64,000 bases of DNA from Rhizobium sp. WSM4643 (GTDB lineage Bacteria; Pseudomonadota; Alphaproteobacteria; Rhizobiales; Rhizobiaceae). The translations under genes were made by a program, and so were the position numbers. Under the pieces are notes generated by a model, which saw only the letters and a program-made list of their open reading frames with translations, ran no database searches and had not been told where the DNA came from. The DNA is taken from NCBI RefSeq assembly GCF_025152745.1, contig NZ_CP104040.1, forward strand, positions 1,488,001-1,552,000, given 5' to 3'. Positions 26,585 to 49,075 of the stretch are shown in pieces. Position 1 is the stretch's first letter. Each line of letters opens with the position of its first letter.

Positions 26585-27115
26585 ATGGCGGCACGTTGGT
26601 ACATCGTCCACGCATATTCCAATTTTGAAAAGAAGGTGGCTGAAGACATCGAGAACAAGGCTCGCCAGAAAGGGCTTGAGCACCTGTTCGAGAAGATCCT
26701 CGTGCCGACCGAAAAGGTGGTGGAAGTGCGTCGCGGCCGCAAGGTCGATTCCGAGCGCAAGTTTTTCCCGGGCTACGTCATGGTTCGTGCCAATCTGACG
26801 GACGAAGCCTACCATCTGATCAAGAATACGCCGAAGGTCACAGGTTTCCTCGGCTCCGACAATAAGCCCGTTCCGATTCCGGATTATGAAGCCGAGCGCA
26901 TTCTCGGCCAGGTCCAGGAAGGTGTCGAGCGGCCGAAGGCCTCCATTACCTTCGAGATCGGCGAGCAGGTCCGCGTTTCCGACGGCCCGTTCGCTTCGTT
27001 CAACGGCACGGTTCAGGATGTGGACGAAGAGCGTTCGCGCCTGAAGGTGGAAGTGTCGATCTTCGGCCGAGCGACGCCAGTCGAGCTGGAATACGCTCAG
27101 GTCGAGAAGGTCTGA
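26585..27115 (+). CDS. nusG: Transcription termination/antitermination factor NusG
   Basis: 176 aa. The N-terminal NGN domain (AARWYIVHAYSNFEKKVAEDI) binds the RNA polymerase clamp; the C-terminal KOW domain (GEQVRVSDGPFASFNGTVQDV) contacts Rho or ribosomal protein S10. ATG 26585 is chosen because GGAG ends six bases before it; earlier GTG and ATG codons at 26573 and 26579 lack a spaced ribosome site. Confidence 0.96.
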   Translation: MAARWYIVHAYSNFEKKVAEDIENKARQKGLEHLFEKILVPTEKVVEVRRGRKVDSERKFFPGYVMVRANLTDEAYHLIKNTPKVTGFLGSDNKPVPIPDYEAERILGQVQEGVERPKASITFEIGEQVRVSDGPFASFNGTVQDVDEERSRLKVEVSIFGRATPVELEYAQVEKV

Positions 27116-27291
27116 TTGCAGAAATTGGAGGCTGGCTCTTGCGGCCTGTTTCCTGCGGACGTTGTCCGCACCCGCGTGGAAGGTGAGGGGTCTTAGCCGG
27201 ACCCTAATGATCCGCACCACGCAACCGCAGCCGCCGGAGAGATCCGGCATCACGGGCCGGGCGACCGGCCGTTCATGAAAGGCAGAGAGAT

Positions 27292-27723
27292 ATGGCTAAG
27301 AAAGTTGCAGGCCAGCTCAAGCTTCAGGTCAAGGCAGGATCGGCAAACCCGTCCCCGCCGATTGGTCCGGCGCTTGGTCAGCGTGGCATTAACATCATGG
27401 AATTCTGCAAGGCGTTCAATGCCGCCACGCAGGAAATGGAAAAGGGCATGCCGATCCCGGTCGTCATCACCTATTACCAGGACAAGTCCTTCACATTCGC
27501 GATGAAGCAGCCGCCGGTCAGCTACTGGCTGAAGAAGGAAGCGAAGATCACATCCGGTTCCAAGACGCCCGGCAAGGGCGCCAAGGCCGGCTCCCTCACC
27601 AAGGCTCAGATCAAGTCGATCGCAGAAGCCAAGATGAAGGATCTGAACGCAGCGGATATCGAAGGTGCAATGGCGATGATCGAGGGCTCCGCCCGCGCCA
27701 TGGGCCTGGAAGTGGTGGGTTAA
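27292..27723 (+). CDS. rplK: 50S ribosomal protein L11
   Basis: 143 aa, full length. The N-terminal [17 protein letters not shown] is the conserved proline-rich region of the GTPase-associated centre; the C-terminal domain binds the 1070 region of 23S rRNA. The ATG follows AGAGAG. A 176-base leader separates it from nusG and a 4-base gap from rplA. Confidence 0.98.
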   Translation: MAKKVAGQLKLQVKAGSANPSPPIGPALGQRGINIMEFCKAFNAATQEMEKGMPIPVVITYYQDKSFTFAMKQPPVSYWLKKEAKITSGSKTPGKGAKAGSLTKAQIKSIAEAKMKDLNAADIEGAMAMIEGSARAMGLEVVG

Positions 27724-27727
27724 GATC

Positions 27728-28429
27728 ATGGCTGGTAAGCGCACGCAGAAGATCAACGAAGGTGTTGATCCCACCAAGCTCTACGCTCTCACCCTGGCCA
27801 TTGGTATGGTCAAGGAACGGGCTGTCGCCAAGTTCGACGAAACCATCGAAGTCTCGATGAACCTCGGCGTCGACCCGCGCCATGCGGACCAGATGGTTCG
27901 CGGCGTCGTCAACCTGCCGAATGGCACGGGCCGTACGGTTCGCGTTGCCGTCTTCGCTCGTGGCGCCAAGGCTGACGAAGCCAAGGCCGCTGGTGCCGAT
28001 ATCGTTGGTGCCGAAGACCTCGTCGAAATCGTCCAGGGCGGCAAGATCGAATTCGATCGCTGCATTGCCACCCCCGATATGATGCCGCTCGTCGGCCGTC
28101 TTGGTAAGGTTCTTGGCCCCCGCGGCATGATGCCGAACCCGAAGGTCGGCACCGTTACGATGGATGTCGCTGGTGCCGTCAAGGCTTCCAAGGGCGGCGC
28201 TGTCGAGTTCCGCGTCGAGAAGGCTGGCATCGTCCACGCCGGTATCGGCAAGGCCTCGTTCGAAGCCAAGGCTCTGGAAGAAAACATCCGCGCCTTTGCT
28301 GACGCCGTCATCAAGGCGAAGCCGGCTGGCGCCAAGGGCAACTACGTCAAGCGCGTGGCGATTTCGTCGACCATGGGCCCGGGCGTCAAGATCGAGCCCG
28401 GCTCCGTCACCGGAGCGCCGACCGCATAA
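27728..28429 (+). CDS. rplA: 50S ribosomal protein L1
   Basis: 233 aa, full length. The signature [14 protein letters not shown] lies in the second domain. L1 forms the mobile stalk that handles E-site tRNA and in other bacteria represses its own L11-L1 mRNA. Coupled to rplK by a 4-base gap. Confidence 0.98.
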   Translation: MAGKRTQKINEGVDPTKLYALTLAIGMVKERAVAKFDETIEVSMNLGVDPRHADQMVRGVVNLPNGTGRTVRVAVFARGAKADEAKAAGADIVGAEDLVEIVQGGKIEFDRCIATPDMMPLVGRLGKVLGPRGMMPNPKVGTVTMDVAGAVKASKGGAVEFRVEKAGIVHAGIGKASFEAKALEENIRAFADAVIKAKPAGAKGNYVKRVAISSTMGPGVKIEPGSVTGAPTA

Positions 28430-28757
28430 GTTTATGCCGGGCTTTAAGTCCGGCGACTGAATTTCCGGCCTCGCAAGGGGCCGGAATATTCCGGAGAAAT
28501 CCGGAATCCTGTCCGAGATTGCAGGTGGTTTTCCCTTAATCACTTAGCCTGCATGAGACGGGTAAGACCCGAATTGCAAGAAGTTCGCTTCTAGGAACTC
28601 GGTTCGAGCCTTGGATGCCTTGTGCCTCTTTAGCCTTGATTGGCGCGAGAGCGCGGGGGGACAGGATCCTCAAGCGTCGCTTGGGATCTCGCTTGATCCC
28701 AGGAGGCAAAAGGCAACCGGCGGGCCCATTTTCGGTCCCGCCAACTGGAGATAGGCA
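28430..28757 (+). promoter_or_regulatory. rplJ leader region (likely L10-binding control)
   Basis: 328 bases with no ORF of interest but several stems, the last being 28719-28724 with 28737-28742 just before the GGAG of rplJ. In many bacteria this leader binds the L10-L7/L12 complex for feedback control. A promoter may lie near 28480-28540. Function inferred from position and structure. Confidence 0.5.
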
Positions 28758-29276
28758 GTGGAAAGAGCGGAAAAACGCGAATTCGTCACGGAACTGAACG
28801 AAGTCTTCAAGGCTTCGGGCTCAGTTGTCGTGGCCCACTATGCTGGTGCCACAGTCGCGCAGATGAACGATTTTCGTTCGAAGATGCGCGCAGCTGGCGG
28901 CACCGTCAAAGTCGCGAAGAACCGCCTGGCCAAGATTGCCCTTCAGGGTACGGAAGCGGAAGGGATGTCCAATCTCTTCAAGGGTCAGACGCTGATTGCA
29001 TACAGCACCGATCCGATCACCGCTCCGAAGGTCGTCATGGATTTCGCCAAGACCAATGACAAGATCATTGTTCTGGGCGGCGCCATGGGAACAACCACGC
29101 TCAACGCCGATGCAGTCAAGTCGCTTGCGACCCTGCCTTCGCTCGATGAGTTGCGTGCGAAGCTGCTGGGCATGATCCAGACACCGGCTACCCGCATCGC
29201 TGGGGTTGTTGCAGCACCGGCAAGCCAGCTTGCTCGCGTGTTTGCGGCCTACGCCAAGAAGGACGAAGCCGCGTAA
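28758..29276 (+). CDS. rplJ: 50S ribosomal protein L10
   Basis: 172 aa, GTG start with GGAG seven bases upstream. The N-terminal rRNA-binding domain includes [12 protein letters not shown]; the C-terminal helix ([19 protein letters not shown]) carries the L7/L12 dimers. Length is normal. Confidence 0.98.
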   Translation: MERAEKREFVTELNEVFKASGSVVVAHYAGATVAQMNDFRSKMRAAGGTVKVAKNRLAKIALQGTEAEGMSNLFKGQTLIAYSTDPITAPKVVMDFAKTNDKIIVLGGAMGTTTLNADAVKSLATLPSLDELRAKLLGMIQTPATRIAGVVAAPASQLARVFAAYAKKDEAA

Positions 29277-29334
29277 GGCGGTTTTTCGCTGTTTATAATC
29301 AACCGGTTCGAACCGAACAAAAGGAACTAGTAAA

Positions 29335-29712
29335 ATGGCTGATCTCGCAAAGATCGTTGACGACCTCTCCTCGCTGACCGTTCTGGAAGCTGCAGAACTG
29401 TCGAAGCTTCTCGAAGAAAAGTGGGGCGTTTCCGCCGCTGCTCCGGTAGCTGTTGCTGCCGTTGGTGGCGGTGCTGCTGCTGCTGTCGTTGAAGAAGAAA
29501 AGACCGAATTCGACGTCATCCTCACGGATGTCGGCGCCAACAAGATCAACGTCATCAAGGAAGTCCGCGCCATCACCGGTCTCGGCCTCAAGGAAGCCAA
29601 GGATCTCGTTGAAGCCGCTCCGAAGGCTGTCAAGGAAGGCGTCAACAAGGCTGAAGCCGCTGACATCAAGAAGAAGCTTGAAGACGCTGGCGCCAAGGCC
29701 GACGTCAAGTAA
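29335..29712 (+). CDS. rplL: 50S ribosomal protein L7/L12
   Basis: 125 aa. N-terminal dimerisation domain, Ala/Val/Gly-rich hinge (about 36-53), and C-terminal factor-binding domain with [20 protein letters not shown]. It recruits elongation factors to the ribosome stalk. Followed by two strong hairpins before rpoB. Confidence 0.98.
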   Translation: MADLAKIVDDLSSLTVLEAAELSKLLEEKWGVSAAAPVAVAAVGGGAAAAVVEEEKTEFDVILTDVGANKINVIKEVRAITGLGLKEAKDLVEAAPKAVKEGVNKAEAADIKKKLEDAGAKADVK

Positions 29713-29727
29713 TCTTGAACTGCTTTT

Positions 29728-29770
29728 GGGAGGCAGTATTTCTACTGCCTCCCATTTGCCGTTTTTCTGA
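29728..29770 (+). terminator. rplL-rpoB hairpin 1 (attenuator or terminator)
   Basis: Perfect 11-bp stem (29728-29738 with 29743-29753), TTTC loop. A TTTTT run comes only 9 bases after the stem, so termination is probably partial, as in the E. coli rplL-rpoB attenuator. Confidence 0.65.
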
Positions 29771-29775
29771 ACGAA

Positions 29776-29811
29776 TTACCCAAAAGCCGCGTCGAAACGG
29801 CTTTTGGGTAA
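29776..29811 (+). promoter_or_regulatory. rplL-rpoB hairpin 2 (possible processing site)
   Basis: Perfect 14-bp stem (29776-29789 with 29798-29811), 8-base loop, no T tail. Lying straight after hairpin 1, it may be an RNase III processing site that separates ribosomal and polymerase mRNA. Function inferred. Confidence 0.55.
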
Positions 29812-29975
29812 TGGGTTCTTCAAAAGGATGGTCTCCCACCGAGGGCAGCACAGCAATCCGAGCTGAGCGTTTTCCGGGGTCGGACGAGATTGAACTACTC
29901 ATTGATTGACGGGATCGACTGGCCATCGGTTCCCGTCCGTTGCAGGCCCGGGTGCAAGATTTTGAAGGAGCGACG

Positions 29976-34115
<4,140 letters not shown>

Positions 34116-34126
34116 GCACTTGATAG

Positions 34127-34154
34127 GGCGTGCGCTGCCAATGCGGCGCACGCC
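34127..34154 (+). promoter_or_regulatory. Hairpin in the rpoB-rpoC spacer
   Basis: Nine-bp GC stem (34127-34135 with 34146-34154), 10-base loop, 12 bases after the rpoB stop, with no T tail. A second GGCGGC/GCCGCC stem lies near 34239-34262. Perhaps a stability or processing element. Confidence 0.4.
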
Positions 34155-34305
34155 GGTCCCACCGGGCGCCGTATCCGTGTCGGCCCGGAAGGGAAGTTTC
34201 GCCGCATCCAGCGGTTATTCTCGTTTAAGCGAGGGAGGCGGCTCCCGGGAATTTGCCGCCGACCATCGCATTTTGAGGGCGCTTTAGCCCATGAAGGAGA
34301 CAGGC

Positions 34306-38514
<4,209 letters not shown>

Positions 38515-38540
38515 TCCGCGGCTGAAGTCGACGAATTGAA

Positions 38541-38580
38541 AAACCGCCCGGAGCGATCCGGGCGGTTTCTTTATTTTTAG
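38541..38580. terminator. Bidirectional terminator between rpoC and a convergent gene
   Basis: Eleven-bp stem (38541-38551 with 38558-38568), 6-base loop. T-rich on the + strand (CTTTATTTTTAG), and the A-rich left flank gives TTTTTC on the minus strand, so it can serve both rpoC and the gene ending at 38657. Confidence 0.9.
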
Positions 38581-38656
38581 TTTGCGCTGATTGGGCGGGC
38601 GGGGAGGGAAGCTGCTTTCGCTTATGCTGCCTTGACTGCGTAAGCGGCGGCTCCCT

Positions 38657-38950
38657 TCAGTTGAACCGGATGATCGCGACTTCGCCTTCGACGGCTCCCT
38701 GGTAGGCAGAGGCGTGCGGCTCTTCGGCCGGGACCTCGGTCAGCATGCCGATCTGGTCGAGATCGGCCTCGATAAAGCCTTCCTCGGCAAGGGCGTTCAA
38801 GGCCTCGCGTACGGCAGTGTCGTCGTCAGGCGCCTTCAGCATGATGTGCAGGTCGATACCTTCGCTGGCGTCGGACTCGTAGCCCTTGCCGATGATGATG
38901 AAGATCATCGGGCCGTCGAAATTATTGTCGTTATCAGGTGTCGTGATCAT
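38657..38950 (-). CDS. Small conserved-looking acidic protein of unknown function
   Basis: 97 aa from ATG 38950, preceded by AAGGA at seven bases; a longer frame (to 39046) lacks a ribosome site. Acidic and apparently cytoplasmic: MITTPDNDNNFDGPMIFIII, DLHIMLKAPDDDTAVREALN, a central helix ALNALAEEGFIEADL and a C-terminal strand EVAIIRFN. It is the only minus-strand gene inside the 32-kb ribosomal/polymerase block. I do not recognise the family. Confidence 0.7.
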   Translation of the reverse strand: MITTPDNDNNFDGPMIFIIIGKGYESDASEGIDLHIMLKAPDDDTAVREALNALAEEGFIEADLDQIGMLTEVPAEEPHASAYQGAVEGEVAIIRFN

Positions 38951-39447
38951 CGCCTGTCCTTCGGCTCTTTGACGATTCGGTCGCTCGAATCCCGCTGTGA
39001 GGGCCGAACGTCGCAATTGCTGATTCCTTAACTGCTTTTGCTGCAATGCCCAAGTTTTTATGTTCGAGCACGGCCGTGATTTCGTCTAGAAGGATGAAAC
39101 AGGGCGTTCGGCCGGCATATCAAGGCGATACGGCGAGTTTATTTCTTAACCGGCCTTGACGAGACGGGTGGAAACCAGTAGTACCCCGGCCATCAGATCC
39201 CATGTGAGGCTTGGCTGTTCGGGGCGACTCGCCCTGAAGTTCACCTCAAACAAGGTTCTAAACGCACGTTGAAGTCATGATGCTGCACGCACGACGCATG
39301 TTCTATGCGTCCTCTGCTCCTTGTGGTCCATCTGCGGAAGCGGATCGGGCCATATTTTGCGCATTGACGGAAAGCGTACGTCACTGCCGGAGACGGCGCG
39401 AGTTCAAGCCCGCAAGGGTACTGAGATAAAACGTAAGGGATGGTTGA
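38951..39447 (+). other. Spacer upstream of rpsL
   Basis: No gene seen. It holds a candidate str-operon promoter (39155-39183) and a leader of about 250 bases before rpsL. Confidence 0.4.
39155..39183 (+). promoter_or_regulatory. Candidate str-operon promoter
   Basis: CTTGAC (39155-39160, exact rhizobial -35 consensus), 17-base spacer and GTAGTA (39178-39183). The -10 is weak. Confidence 0.35.
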
Positions 39448-39819
39448 ATGCCTACCGTAAACCAGCTGATCCGCAAGCCTCGCCAGGCGAACGTAAAGCG
39501 TAACAAGGTTCCCGCACTCCAGGAGAACCCGCAGAAGCGCGGCGTTTGCACGCGCGTCTACACGACGACGCCGAAGAAGCCGAACTCGGCTCTGCGTAAG
39601 GTCGCAAAGATCCGCCTGACCAACGGCTTCGAAGTCATTGGTTACATCCCCGGCGAAGGTCACAACCTTCAGGAGCACTCTGTCGTCATGATCCGTGGCG
39701 GCCGCGTCAAGGACCTTCCGGGTGTCCGTTATCATATCATCCGCGGCGTTCTCGATACCCAGGGTGTCAAGAACCGCAAGCAGCGCCGCTCCAAGTACGG
39801 CGCGAAGCGTCCGAAGTAA
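39448..39819 (+). CDS. rpsL: 30S ribosomal protein S12
   Basis: 123 aa. The decoding-site loops are wild type in appearance: [18 protein letters not shown] and [17 protein letters not shown], where streptomycin-resistance changes (Lys43, Lys88 positions) would fall. First gene of the str operon rpsL-rpsG-fusA-tuf. Confidence 0.98.
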   Translation: MPTVNQLIRKPRQANVKRNKVPALQENPQKRGVCTRVYTTTPKKPNSALRKVAKIRLTNGFEVIGYIPGEGHNLQEHSVVMIRGGRVKDLPGVRYHIIRGVLDTQGVKNRKQRRSKYGAKRPK

Positions 39820-39884
39820 TTCGGGTTTTGAATAATCCGGCGCTGCGCGAGGTCCTCCGCGTCATGAAGCGCCTTAACGGTTGA

Positions 39885-40367
<483 letters not shown>

Positions 40368-40396
40368 TTCCGAACGGTATCGAAAGGCAGTCCACA

Positions 40397-42496
<2,100 letters not shown>

Positions 42497-42564
42497 CCGG
42501 AATACCAATTGACCGATAACAAGAATTAGATCCCTTCGGGGACTAGCAAAACGGAGACCCGAAA

Positions 42565-43740
<1,176 letters not shown>

Positions 43741-43748
43741 TTAGCGGC

Positions 43749-43798
43749 TGGGCCACCTGGCCCAAGGAAAGGATAGGGACGCCGATCTCGGTGTCCCT
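43749..43798 (+). promoter_or_regulatory. Two hairpins in the tuf-rpsJ leader
   Basis: A 7-bp stem (43749-43755 with 43758-43764) and a 10-bp stem with one G-U pair (43775-43784 with 43789-43798). No clear T tract, so they may be S10 leader structure or processing sites rather than a terminator. Confidence 0.45.
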
Positions 43799-43894
43799 CT
43801 CGATCTTTGAAACCGGTGGCCCGCTAACGTAACTGAAGGTAAGTCGTGTCCCTAAGTGGTGACACGCGGATAACAGACACAAGGATAAAGTCGA

Positions 43895-44203
43895 ATGAAC
43901 GGCCAGAATATCCGCATCCGCCTGAAGGCGTTCGATCACCGGATTCTCGATGCCTCCACGCGCGAGATCGTATCGACGGCTAAGCGCACCGGTGCAAGCG
44001 TCCGGGGCCCCGTTCCGCTTCCGACCCGCATCGAGAAGTTTACGGTCAACCGGTCCCCGCACATCGACAAGAAGAGCCGCGAACAGTTCGAGATGCGCAC
44101 GCATAAGCGCCTTCTCGATATCGTTGACCCGACCCCGCAGACGGTAGACGCGCTGATGAAGCTCGATCTCGCCGCCGGTGTCGATGTTGAGATCAAGCTC
44201 TGA
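43895..44203 (+). CDS. rpsJ: 30S ribosomal protein S10
   Basis: 102 aa, full length. [16 protein letters not shown] and the loop [19 protein letters not shown] are signatures. Besides its place in the 30S head it is NusE, partner of NusB and NusG in antitermination. First gene of the S10 operon. Confidence 0.98.
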   Translation: MNGQNIRIRLKAFDHRILDASTREIVSTAKRTGASVRGPVPLPTRIEKFTVNRSPHIDKKSREQFEMRTHKRLLDIVDPTPQTVDALMKLDLAAGVDVEIKL

Positions 44204-44242
44204 GACCTCGGGTCTTCGGGCTGAGTGAGAAGGATTGAACCG

Positions 44243-44884
44243 ATGCGTTCAGGTGTGATTGCACAGAAGGTGGGAATGACCCGCGTCTATAACGACGCCG
44301 GCGAGCATGTCCCGGTAACGGTACTGCGTATGGAAGGCTGCCAGGTCGTCGCTACGCGCACTGTCGAAAAGAATGGCTATACCGCAGTTCAGCTCGGTGC
44401 CGGCCAGGCGAAGGTGAAGAACACGTCGAAGGCGATGCGTGGCAACTTTGCCATTGCCAACGTCGAGCCGAAGGCCAAGCTGACGGAATTCCGCGTGTCG
44501 GAAGATCAGCTGCTCGAGATCGGCACTGAGATCAAGGCGGGTCACTTTGCAGCCGGTCAGCTCGTCGACGTGACGGGCACGACGATCGGTAAGGGTTTTG
44601 CCGGCGCCATGAAGCGCCACGGTTTCGGCGGTCTGCGTGCCACGCACGGTGTGTCGGTGTCTCACCGTTCGCACGGTTCGACCGGCTCGCGCCAGGATCC
44701 GGGCAAGGTTTTCAAGAACAAGAAGATGGCTGGTCACATGGGCCAGACGCGCGTCACGACGCAGAACCTGGAAGTGGTTTCGACCGACGAAGATCGTGGT
44801 CTGATCCTGATCAAGGGTGCTGTTCCTGGTTCCAAGGGTGCTTGGATCATCGTGCGCGACGCCGTCAAGTCGGCCGCGAAGTAA
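44243..44884 (+). CDS. rplC: 50S ribosomal protein L3
   Basis: 213 aa from ATG 44243 ([14 protein letters not shown]), eight bases after AAGGA; a GTG six codons upstream has no ribosome site. The extension loop [20 protein letters not shown] contains the glutamine that PrmB methylates. It helps shape the peptidyl-transferase region. Confidence 0.98.
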   Translation: MRSGVIAQKVGMTRVYNDAGEHVPVTVLRMEGCQVVATRTVEKNGYTAVQLGAGQAKVKNTSKAMRGNFAIANVEPKAKLTEFRVSEDQLLEIGTEIKAGHFAAGQLVDVTGTTIGKGFAGAMKRHGFGGLRATHGVSVSHRSHGSTGSRQDPGKVFKNKKMAGHMGQTRVTTQNLEVVSTDEDRGLILIKGAVPGSKGAWIIVRDAVKSAAK

Positions 44885-44897
44885 GGGAGCCAGATCA

Positions 44898-45518
44898 ATG
44901 GAATTCAACGTCAAGACCCTCGAGGGAAAAGACGCCGGGAAGGTTTCCCTTTCGGACGCGATTTTCGGCCTCGAGCCCCGCGAAGACATTCTCGCCCGCG
45001 TCATCCGCTGGCAGCTTGCCAAGAAGCAGCAGGGCACGCACAAGGCTAAGGGCCGCGCGGAAGTTTCGCGCACCGGCGCCAAGATGTACAAGCAGAAGGG
45101 TACGGGCCGCGCCCGCCACCATTCGGCTCGCGCTCCGCAGTTCCGCGGCGGCGGCAAGGCTCATGGCCCGGTCGTCCGCAGCCACGAGCACGATCTTCCG
45201 AAGAAGGTTCGTGCACTCGGCCTTCGCCACGCCCTTTCGGCCAAGATCAAGGCCGATGACGTCATCGTCATCGACAACCTGATTGCCACCGAAGCCAAGA
45301 CCAAGGCTCTCGCGTCCGTTTTCGAGACGCTCGGCCTGACCAACGCCCTCTTCATCGGCGGCGCAGAGCTTGACGGCAACTTCAAGCTCGCAGCTCAGAA
45401 CATCCCGAACATCGATGTTCTGCCGATCCAGGGCATCAACGTTTACGACATCGTGCGCCGCGGCAAGCTCGTGCTTTCCAAGGCCGCGGTTGAAGCGCTA
45501 GAGGAGCGATTCAAGTGA
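44898..45518 (+). CDS. rplD: 50S ribosomal protein L4
   Basis: 206 aa from ATG 44898 ([14 protein letters not shown]). The exit-tunnel loop includes the [20 protein letters not shown] stretch. In E. coli L4 also represses the S10 operon; whether it does so here is unknown. The stop overlaps the rplW GTG. Confidence 0.98.
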   Translation: MEFNVKTLEGKDAGKVSLSDAIFGLEPREDILARVIRWQLAKKQQGTHKAKGRAEVSRTGAKMYKQKGTGRARHHSARAPQFRGGGKAHGPVVRSHEHDLPKKVRALGLRHALSAKIKADDVIVIDNLIATEAKTKALASVFETLGLTNALFIGGAELDGNFKLAAQNIPNIDVLPIQGINVYDIVRRGKLVLSKAAVEALEERFK

Positions 45519-45808
45519 CCGATCTTCGCCACTACGATGTGATCGTCTCTCCGGCGATCACCGAAAAGTCCACGCTGGTATCCGAAAACAACCAGGTTGT
45601 TTTCAATGTCGCCAAGCAGGCGACGAAGCCGGAAATCAAGGCTGCGGTCGAGGCGCTGTTCGGCGTCAAGGTCACGGCTGTCAACACTCTGCTGCGCAAG
45701 GGCAAAACCAAGCGGTTCCGCGGTTTCGTCGGCAAGCAGAAGGACGTGAAGAAGGCTGTTGTGACGCTGGCTGAAGGCCAGACGATCGACGTCTCCACCG
45801 GTCTCTGA
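45515..45808 (+). CDS. rplW: 50S ribosomal protein L23
   Basis: 97 aa. GTG start overlapping the rplD stop by four bases (GTGA). SPAITEKST and GKTKRFRG are signatures. It sits at the tunnel exit and docks trigger factor and SRP. Confidence 0.97.
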   Translation: MTDLRHYDVIVSPAITEKSTLVSENNQVVFNVAKQATKPEIKAAVEALFGVKVTAVNTLLRKGKTKRFRGFVGKQKDVKKAVVTLAEGQTIDVSTGL

Positions 45809-45819
45809 GGTATAAGAAA

Positions 45820-46656
45820 ATGGCATTGAAAACTTTCAATCCGATCACCCCGAGCCAGCGCCAGCTGGTCATCGTCGACCGCTCGGCCCTCTACAAGGGC
45901 AAGCCGGTCAAGGCGCTGACGGAAGGTCTGACCAAGAGCGGCGGTCGTAACAACCTCGGCCGCATCACCGCCCGCTTCATCGGCGGTGGTCACAAGCGCA
46001 CCTACCGTCTGATTGACTTCAAGCGTCGCAAGTTCGACGTCGAAGGCACGGTCGAGCGTATCGAATACGATCCGAACCGCACGGCTTTCATCGCGCTGGT
46101 GAACTATGCTGACGGCGAGAAGGCTTATATCCTCGCTCCCCAGCGTCTCGCTGCCGGTGACAAGGTTATCGCTTCCGAGAAGGCTGTCGACGTCAAGCCC
46201 GGCAACACCATGCCGCTGCAGTTCATCCCGGTCGGCTCCATCATCCACAACGTGGAAATGAAGCCGGGCAAGGGTGGTCAGATCGCTCGCTCCGCCGGTG
46301 GCTACGCACAGCTCGTCGGCCGCGACCAGGGCATGGCGATCCTTCGCCTGAACTCCGGTGAACAGCGTCTCGTTCATGGCTCTTGCCTTGCTTCGATCGG
46401 CGCCGTCTCCAACCCTGATCACGCCAACATCAACGACGGCAAGGCCGGTCGTACCGTTTGGCGCGGCAAGCGTCCGCATAACCGCGGTGTCGTCATGAAC
46501 CCGGTCGACCATCCGCACGGCGGTGGCGAAGGCCGCACCTCCGGTGGTCGCCATCCGGTGACACCGTGGGGCAAGCCGACCAAGGGCAAGCGCACCCGGT
46601 CGAACAAGTCGACCGACAAGATGATCATGCGCTCGCGTCATCAGCGTAAGAAGTAA
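45820..46656 (+). CDS. rplB: 50S ribosomal protein L2
   Basis: 278 aa. The conserved C-terminal [20 protein letters not shown] includes the histidine important for peptidyl transfer and subunit joining. 11 bases after rplW. Confidence 0.98.
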   Translation: MALKTFNPITPSQRQLVIVDRSALYKGKPVKALTEGLTKSGGRNNLGRITARFIGGGHKRTYRLIDFKRRKFDVEGTVERIEYDPNRTAFIALVNYADGEKAYILAPQRLAAGDKVIASEKAVDVKPGNTMPLQFIPVGSIIHNVEMKPGKGGQIARSAGGYAQLVGRDQGMAILRLNSGEQRLVHGSCLASIGAVSNPDHANINDGKAGRTVWRGKRPHNRGVVMNPVDHPHGGGEGRTSGGRHPVTPWGKPTKGKRTRSNKSTDKMIMRSRHQRKK

Positions 46657-46671
46657 GAGAGGAAGTCTCCA

Positions 46672-46950
46672 ATGGCTCGTTCAGTATGGAAAGGTCCGTT
46701 CGTTGACGGCTATCTTCTCAAGAAGGCTGAGAAGGTTCGTGAAGGCGGTCGCAGTGAAGTGATCAAGATCTGGAGCCGTCGCTCCACGATCCTGCCGCAG
46801 TTCGTCGGTCTCACCTTCGGCGTCTACAACGGTAGCAAGCATATCCCGGTCAGCGTCAATGAAGACATGGTCGGTCACAAATTCGGTGAATTCTCTCCGA
46901 CCCGCACCTACTACGGTCACGGCGCGGACAAGAAGGCGAAGAGGAAGTAA
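46672..46950 (+). CDS. rpsS: 30S ribosomal protein S19
   Basis: 92 aa. [11 protein letters not shown] at the start and [16 protein letters not shown] near the end are signatures. Forms the S13-S19 pair in the 30S head. Confidence 0.98.
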   Translation: MARSVWKGPFVDGYLLKKAEKVREGGRSEVIKIWSRRSTILPQFVGLTFGVYNGSKHIPVSVNEDMVGHKFGEFSPTRTYYGHGADKKAKRK

Positions 46951-46952
46951 CA

Positions 46953-47341
46953 ATGGGCAAGGCAAAAGCCGAACGCCGGCTGAAGGACAACGAGGCGCAA
47001 GCAGTCGCCCGCACGCTCCGCGTCAGCCCGCAGAAGCTCAACCTGGTTGCTGCGGCTATCCGCGGCAAGAAGGTCGAGCGCGCACTCGCTGAGCTGGAGT
47101 TCTCCCGCAAGCGCATCGCGGGCGCCGTCAAGAAGACGCTCGAATCTGCGATCGCCAACGCCGAGAACAACCACGATCTCGACGTCGACTCGCTGGTTGT
47201 CGCCGAGGCCTATGTCGGCAAGTCGATCGTCATGAAGCGTTTCCACGCTCGTGGCCGCGGTCGCGCGTCGCGCATCGAAAAGCCCTTCGCGCACCTGACG
47301 ATCGTCGTTCGTGAAGTGCAGGCAGCAGAGGAGGCCGCATA

Positions 47342-47342
<1 letters not shown>
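46953..47342 (+). CDS. rplV: 50S ribosomal protein L22
   Basis: 129 aa. The start ATG lies two bases after the rpsS stop. The exit-tunnel hairpin is [20 protein letters not shown], the place where macrolide-resistance changes occur; it looks unaltered. The stop overlaps rpsC by one base. Confidence 0.97.
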
Positions 47343-48073
<731 letters not shown>

Positions 48074-48109
48074 TAGCGCGCGTGGCAGAGAAGTTCGGAG
48101 AATAAGAAA

Positions 48110-48523
48110 ATGTTGCAGCCAAAGCGTACCAAGTACCGCAAGCAGTTCAAGGGCCGCATCAAGGGCGTCGCCAAGGGCGGTTCTGACCTGGCATTCGGCG
48201 AATTCGGCCTGAAGGCACAGGAACCCAACCGCGTCAATGCGCGTGAGATCGAAGCGGCCCGCCGCGCGATCACGCGTTATATGAAGCGCGCCGGCCGTGT
48301 ATGGATCCGCGTGTTCCCGGACGTTCCGGTAACCAAAAAGCCGACCGAAGTCCGTATGGGTAAGGGTAAGGGCTCCGTTGAATACTGGGCATGCAAGGTC
48401 AAGCCCGGCCGTATGATGTTCGAGATCGACGGTGTCAGCGAAGAAATCGCCCGTGAGGCGCTTCGCCTCGGCTCTGCCAAGCTCTCGGTCAAGACGCGCT
48501 TCGTTCAGCGCATTGCAGAGTAA
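48110..48523 (+). CDS. rplP: 50S ribosomal protein L16
   Basis: 137 aa. [20 protein letters not shown] and [20 protein letters not shown] are signatures. Binds near the A site and 5S rRNA. 36 bases after rpsC. Confidence 0.98.
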   Translation: MLQPKRTKYRKQFKGRIKGVAKGGSDLAFGEFGLKAQEPNRVNAREIEAARRAITRYMKRAGRVWIRVFPDVPVTKKPTEVRMGKGKGSVEYWACKVKPGRMMFEIDGVSEEIAREALRLGSAKLSVKTRFVQRIAE

Positions 48524-48535
48524 GGAATTGAGCTC

Positions 48536-48736
48536 ATGAAAGCCTCAGATGTTCGCGCGTTCACCGCCGACCAACTCAAGGACGAGCTTGCCAAGCTGAA
48601 GAAGGAGCAGTTCAACCTGCGCTTTCAGAAGGCGACCGGCCAGCTCGAAAAGTCCTCGCGCATCAACGAAGTCCGCAAGGACATCGCCCGCGTGAAAACC
48701 ATTGCCCGCCAGAAGGCGGCAGAAGTTAAGGCCTAA
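48536..48736 (+). CDS. rpmC: 50S ribosomal protein L29
   Basis: 66 aa two-helix protein. [17 protein letters not shown] and [10 protein letters not shown] match the family. Lies at the tunnel exit beside L23. Confidence 0.97.
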   Translation: MKASDVRAFTADQLKDELAKLKKEQFNLRFQKATGQLEKSSRINEVRKDIARVKTIARQKAAEVKA

Positions 48737-48748
48737 AGGAAGAAAAAT

Positions 48749-48988
48749 ATGCCGAAGCGCATCCTGCAGGGCGTCGTCGTTGGCGACAAGAACGAGAAGA
48801 CGGTAGTGGTTCGCGTCGAGCGTCGTTTCGCTCACCCGCTGCTCCAGAAGACCGTTCGTCGTTCCAAGAAGTACAAGGCCCACGACGAGAATAACCAGTA
48901 CAAGATCGGCGATACCGTATCCATCGAGGAATGCGCGCCGATCTCCAAGGACAAGCGCTGGACGGTGATTTCCGCCCAGGGCAAGTAA
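48749..48988 (+). CDS. rpsQ: 30S ribosomal protein S17
   Basis: 79 aa. [20 protein letters not shown] and [19 protein letters not shown] are signatures. Last gene of the S10 operon; a candidate terminator and a 258-base gap follow. Confidence 0.97.
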   Translation: MPKRILQGVVVGDKNEKTVVVRVERRFAHPLLQKTVRRSKKYKAHDENNQYKIGDTVSIEECAPISKDKRWTVISAQGK

Positions 48989-49043
48989 CAGAATTTTGCG
49001 CGAGGCCTTGCGTCTCGCCGAAATATCTGTATGAAGCAGCGTC

Positions 49044-49075
49044 AGAACGCTCGAATGCCGGGCGTTCTTTTGCTT
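49044..49075 (+). terminator. Possible S10-operon terminator
   Basis: Seven-bp stem (49044-49050 with 49062-49068), 11-base loop, tail TTTGCTTT. Lies in the gap between rpsQ and rplN; another 6-bp hairpin is at 49154-49169. Confidence 0.5.
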
